Shown here: one piece after another, positions 60,875 through 64,000 of the stretch | Layout: every line of letters starts with the position of its first letter | Position numbering within the stretch: the stretch's first letter is position 1 | NCBI GenBank assembly: GCA_947561715.1 | Contig: OX387200.1 | Location: forward strand, 20,152,501 to 20,216,500 | Origin: Ascidia mentula | Lineage: Eukaryota; Chordata; Ascidiacea; Phlebobranchia; Ascidiidae | DNA: 64,000 bases | Reading direction: 5' to 3' | Program-made: the position numbers and the translations under genes | Notes under the pieces: model-generated | Databases searched by the model: none | Seen by the model: only the letters and a program-made list of their open reading frames with translations | Told to the model about the DNA's origin: nothing

Positions 60875-63800
60875 TTAAATTTGAAGCTGATTTAGGTCGC
60901 CTGCATGACCACACATGTACGTTGCTTTGTCCACACTCGCTCGGCCCCCGAAAATTCTGTACCAGCACCGTTTCCAGCTTCTATGAGCAATAAACAACAT
61001 ATCTTCGTTCATTATGAACATTAGGCGTCCGACTCTGACACGGTTTGACTTGTATTAAAATTAGACAAATTTGTCTTTAACTTTACTGATGAATAACAGA
61101 TCTCAAAATTGTAATAAAAAATTTTCGCTAAGTTGCCCTTGATGAAAACTTAAATTAATGCACGACAGCAACGAATTGTAGATAATAATTGCTTTACCCC
61201 TCCAACGATTTTGCTTCTTCCACGGTTTGAGGTAACGGGGAGTCACCGGTCTCAGGCAACAGGAAATACAGAAGAGAAGTTAGAAGAACCAAACCCGCTG
61301 TCATGAGAGAAGCAGTCGTTGCTTTTCCACTTTCTCCTGAATAAAACCTTCATTTAAACAAAGTTATCAGGGCAAAACTATTATCAACACACACAATAAG
61401 CAGCGGAGCAAACCAGTGTTTGCGACAGTTCGAATTTATGCATTCCTTCTAAGACCAGGCGTTAAAATATAGCATATACCTGCGTGCACAATAAACGAGG
61501 AAAGAAACCCTCCAAATCTTGAAGCGATGATAACTAGAAACAAAATGCTCTGTCTTGTTTTGGTCGGGAATATTTCCAGTGTGTGCACGTAAATTACAGC
61601 CCATGATGTTCCAACCATTAATTTTCCGCACAAAGTCAGTATGATCTCCGATGCCGGATTGACTAAAAGGAGAACCATTTTTCCGATCAATCTCAAAAAG
61701 ACCTTTATCCTATAAAGCACTTGGATGTCGCGTAAAATTTGTTTGCGAAATGGAACAGGGTTTTATCGGCGTCATGGATGATTACTTACATTTAGCCACA
61801 AGCGAAGCTCCTGCAATTGAAAGCGCCAAACCAATGCCAGACGCAATATAGGATATGCATCTGCCCAACTTCGCAACGAACACGTAATACACAAAAGCAG
61901 ATGCGATCTCCACTAAACTTGCGTAGAACAAGTTCAAGAAGCGATTCCCGCCCAAATTGTTGTTGCTCAGAGCCAGAACAAAGTACGACAGCGAAATAAC
62001 TAACCTAAAAAATGGATCGGTTTAGTTTCGTGTTGGCTTACAATTTGTCACGTAAATGTTTGTGAGGAAAACGATATGGCTCTGCTGTTATCTTTAGAGG
62101 TGGACAAGCAAACTATACGAGCCCATCATCTGACCACTGTAAATGTACAAATTGTTGTTCCATACATTACCCTCGATGAAAAGTTTGCTTCTAGCTTCGG
62201 GACTTACCAAGTTATGCAGCAGACTCCAAACCTCACTATTAACACTGGTTCACGACCGATCTTTTTAAATGTCGCCAAGACACCTAGCGGTGTTTCGGAA
62301 ACAGATTCTTGGAGATCTTTCACATCTACAGGTTCCCGTTTGTTGAGTTTTGCGATTTTTTCTAGGATAGCTTGAGCCTTTTGTTCATTTTTGGAAACGA
62401 GCAACCAACGAGGACTCTCATCAATATACCTTAAAATGAGAGGGCAACCCTAAACTTCTTTTGTACCACCACCCTACATTGACAGCTGCATTTTGCTGTT
62501 TTAAAATTCATCCTGAATTCGAATCCAGGTATAGAAATTGTATTAATATTCAAGCAAACCAATATTGGCTGTGGAAGGTTGGTCAAACCCAGATAAATTC
62601 AAATTAATTTTGCTTTGACCAGACTGTGACATGAATACGACATATCTCGATCATGGTTTTTCATGGTGGTTTTCACCCTTTACTTACCATATGTAGGGAA
62701 TGTAAAAGATTCCTATTAAGCCAGAGAAACGCAGAAACCATCTCCAGTCACGAAGGAAGTAGGAGATGGGCGCCAGGCTCACGTATCCAATCGAATAGCC
62801 CATTGTAAGAGAAAAGTACAAGAAAGTTCGGTGCTTTGGTGCGACGATTTCCGAACCTTAATAGAAAGAAAACTTTGCCCAGCTGCGTTTTCAAAGTTGA
62901 TTTGTCATTTTTATTGTTGGTAGAATAAAATACAAATTGCAAGTGGCTTTATTATACTAAACGGGCATATAACTCCATTTTGCACTTGCTCTTAAGTACA
63001 TTTCACCCTTTCGCATTTTCTTTTGTAATGCTATATAAGCGTCCAACAGATAGACAAATTAGGTTCTAATCTGCGTACCGCTAAAAAAATGCCCCGCCCC
63101 ACCGTTTGGGGTTAGCATGCACCTATTATGAAACAATATGCGATTATTTTATAACAACAGTATGCTATTGCTGCATAGCCTCTATATGTCGTTTGGGATA
63201 AGTACAGTAACCAAACTGACAGAATAAAACATACCTAGGACCGATGCAACGGCGAAGTTAACAAGATTTCCAATACCAACCAGGATGCATAATATTGCAT
63301 AAGAGATTTCGTCTTGTGCAAAACTTTGCCCAAATACTGCCAAGAAGGACCAAAACGTGAAGACAAGAAAAACCGGTTTTCGACCATACCTAAAACATTT
63401 TTTTTTTAAAGGTTCAACAAAACATGACTTATTTTTTTTCGGGAGCCCGTAGGCTAGACGCCAAGCAGGACGAAGAGGTGTTTGTCGACAAAACCAATTT
63501 GTTGGCATGAGAGCCTGTTTTTGATCATGCTCAAAACCCAAGGACTGTTGCAGAGATAGCCCCAAAGCAGCAAAGCACCAGCGCTATAGGGTTGGTCATT
63601 AATCTTACATGTCACTTGCCGTTCCTGCCACCACACAACCAACTATCATTCCAACGAATACGAAGGATGTGAAATACGGTTTCAACCAATCCCGATCGCA
63701 CACGAGACCAAACTGTAAAGTTTAAAAAAGTGTTTCCAAATCCGTGTTTAAAATAGAAGCGGGAAAAACATTTCACTTTCAAATAATTTCGAGCTGGTTT

Positions 63801-64000
63801 TCTTCGAGAAAAATTTTCTAGAAAACATTCTGTCGAAAAACGATTTAAAACTTACCGCAGTTATCGCCGACTTTTCAGGTCCTTCGAACCAGTATGACTT
63901 ACACGGAATAACTGATGCATTTTCCGGACCTAAATGTTTAAAATAAACTTAGAAGTTGAAGATGGTTGGGTAACTTTCGTTTTGCATTTTTCGCATCCTT
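60875..64000 (-). CDS. SLC22-like organic ion transporter, copy D (5' end beyond window)
   Basis: Minus-strand paralogue; exons 1-2 lie outside the window. Exons 3 to 11: 63929-63856, 63712-63609, 63389-63235, 62856-62688, 62429-62208, 62004-61790, 61662-61480, 61336-61198, 60980-60875, with the same lengths and phases as A for exons 3-10. Motifs: FGLVCDRDWLKPYF, MYGRKPVFLVFTFW, DESPRWLLVSKNE, HTLEIFPTKTRQSILF and ETGDSPLPQTVEEAKSLEG. The exon 11 tail (SWKRCWYRIFG) matches that of A (SWRRCWHKLAG) rather than B or C (IWKQYWDKLFN). Intron 2 text at 63950-64000 matches intron 2 of A near 10810-10880. All nine exons are open and all splice sites are GT-AG, so the gene looks intact as far as it is seen. 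It converges with the adhesion GPCR. Confidence 0.88.

Noticed and set aside
1..64000. CRISPR array, bacterial operon or phage-type features
   Set aside because: Gene structure with spliceosomal introns and metazoan receptor domains shows nuclear animal DNA. The 123-bp repeats are coding EGF domains, not spacer-repeat units.

Overview
The window is animal nuclear DNA. It is AT-rich, its genes are interrupted by many short introns (about 50 bp to 2.6 kb, GT-AG apart from one GC-AG), and it carries degraded DNA transposons. Gene content (SLC22-type carriers, a class A GPCR, and an EGF/SEA/GAIN adhesion GPCR) and compact introns fit an invertebrate deuterostome. A solitary ascidian such as Ciona is my best guess, from general resemblance only. 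All gene models below were assembled by hand from splice sites, phase and in-frame continuity.

Layout. 1-9.3 kb is gene-poor: a probable terminal exon of a gene entering from the left (162-351), one doubtful exon-like patch near 6.3 kb, and two CTCF-like motifs. 9.4-29 kb holds a + strand tandem cluster of three complete 11-exon SLC22-like transporter genes (A 10058-16011, B 17509-21534, C 22745-28777), preceded by a broken fragment most like copy B (9375-9952). A fourth copy (D) lies on the - strand at the right end (60875 to beyond 64000). It most resembles copy A, even in introns, so it is an inverted, dispersed duplicate. 29.8-34.9 kb is a - strand rhodopsin-class GPCR in 8 coding exons, convergent with transporter C.

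37.6-59.75 kb is a very large + strand adhesion GPCR gene and the most striking object here. A signal peptide and short Ser/Thr-rich stalk exons lead into one uninterrupted 11.6-kb exon. That exon encodes 81 nearly identical 41-residue calcium-binding EGF units (123 bp each, no net indel over 9,963 bp) plus 13 diverged EGF units. Then come a final EGF, an SEA-like module, a GAIN domain interrupted by a 24-asparagine run, a canonical GPS and a seven-helix domain. The predicted protein is about 4,940 residues. The array has higher-order duplications (369-bp and 1107-bp offsets), which indicates recent growth or homogenisation by unequal exchange.

How the genes relate: nothing suggests an operon or shared pathway. 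The common theme is local duplication at several scales: whole genes (SLC22), a 1-kb stalk-exon segment, EGF units, and blocks of EGF units. A CACTA-like element fills one SLC22 intron, hAT-like remnants occur in introns and spacers, and a dispersed repeat is present in three introns.
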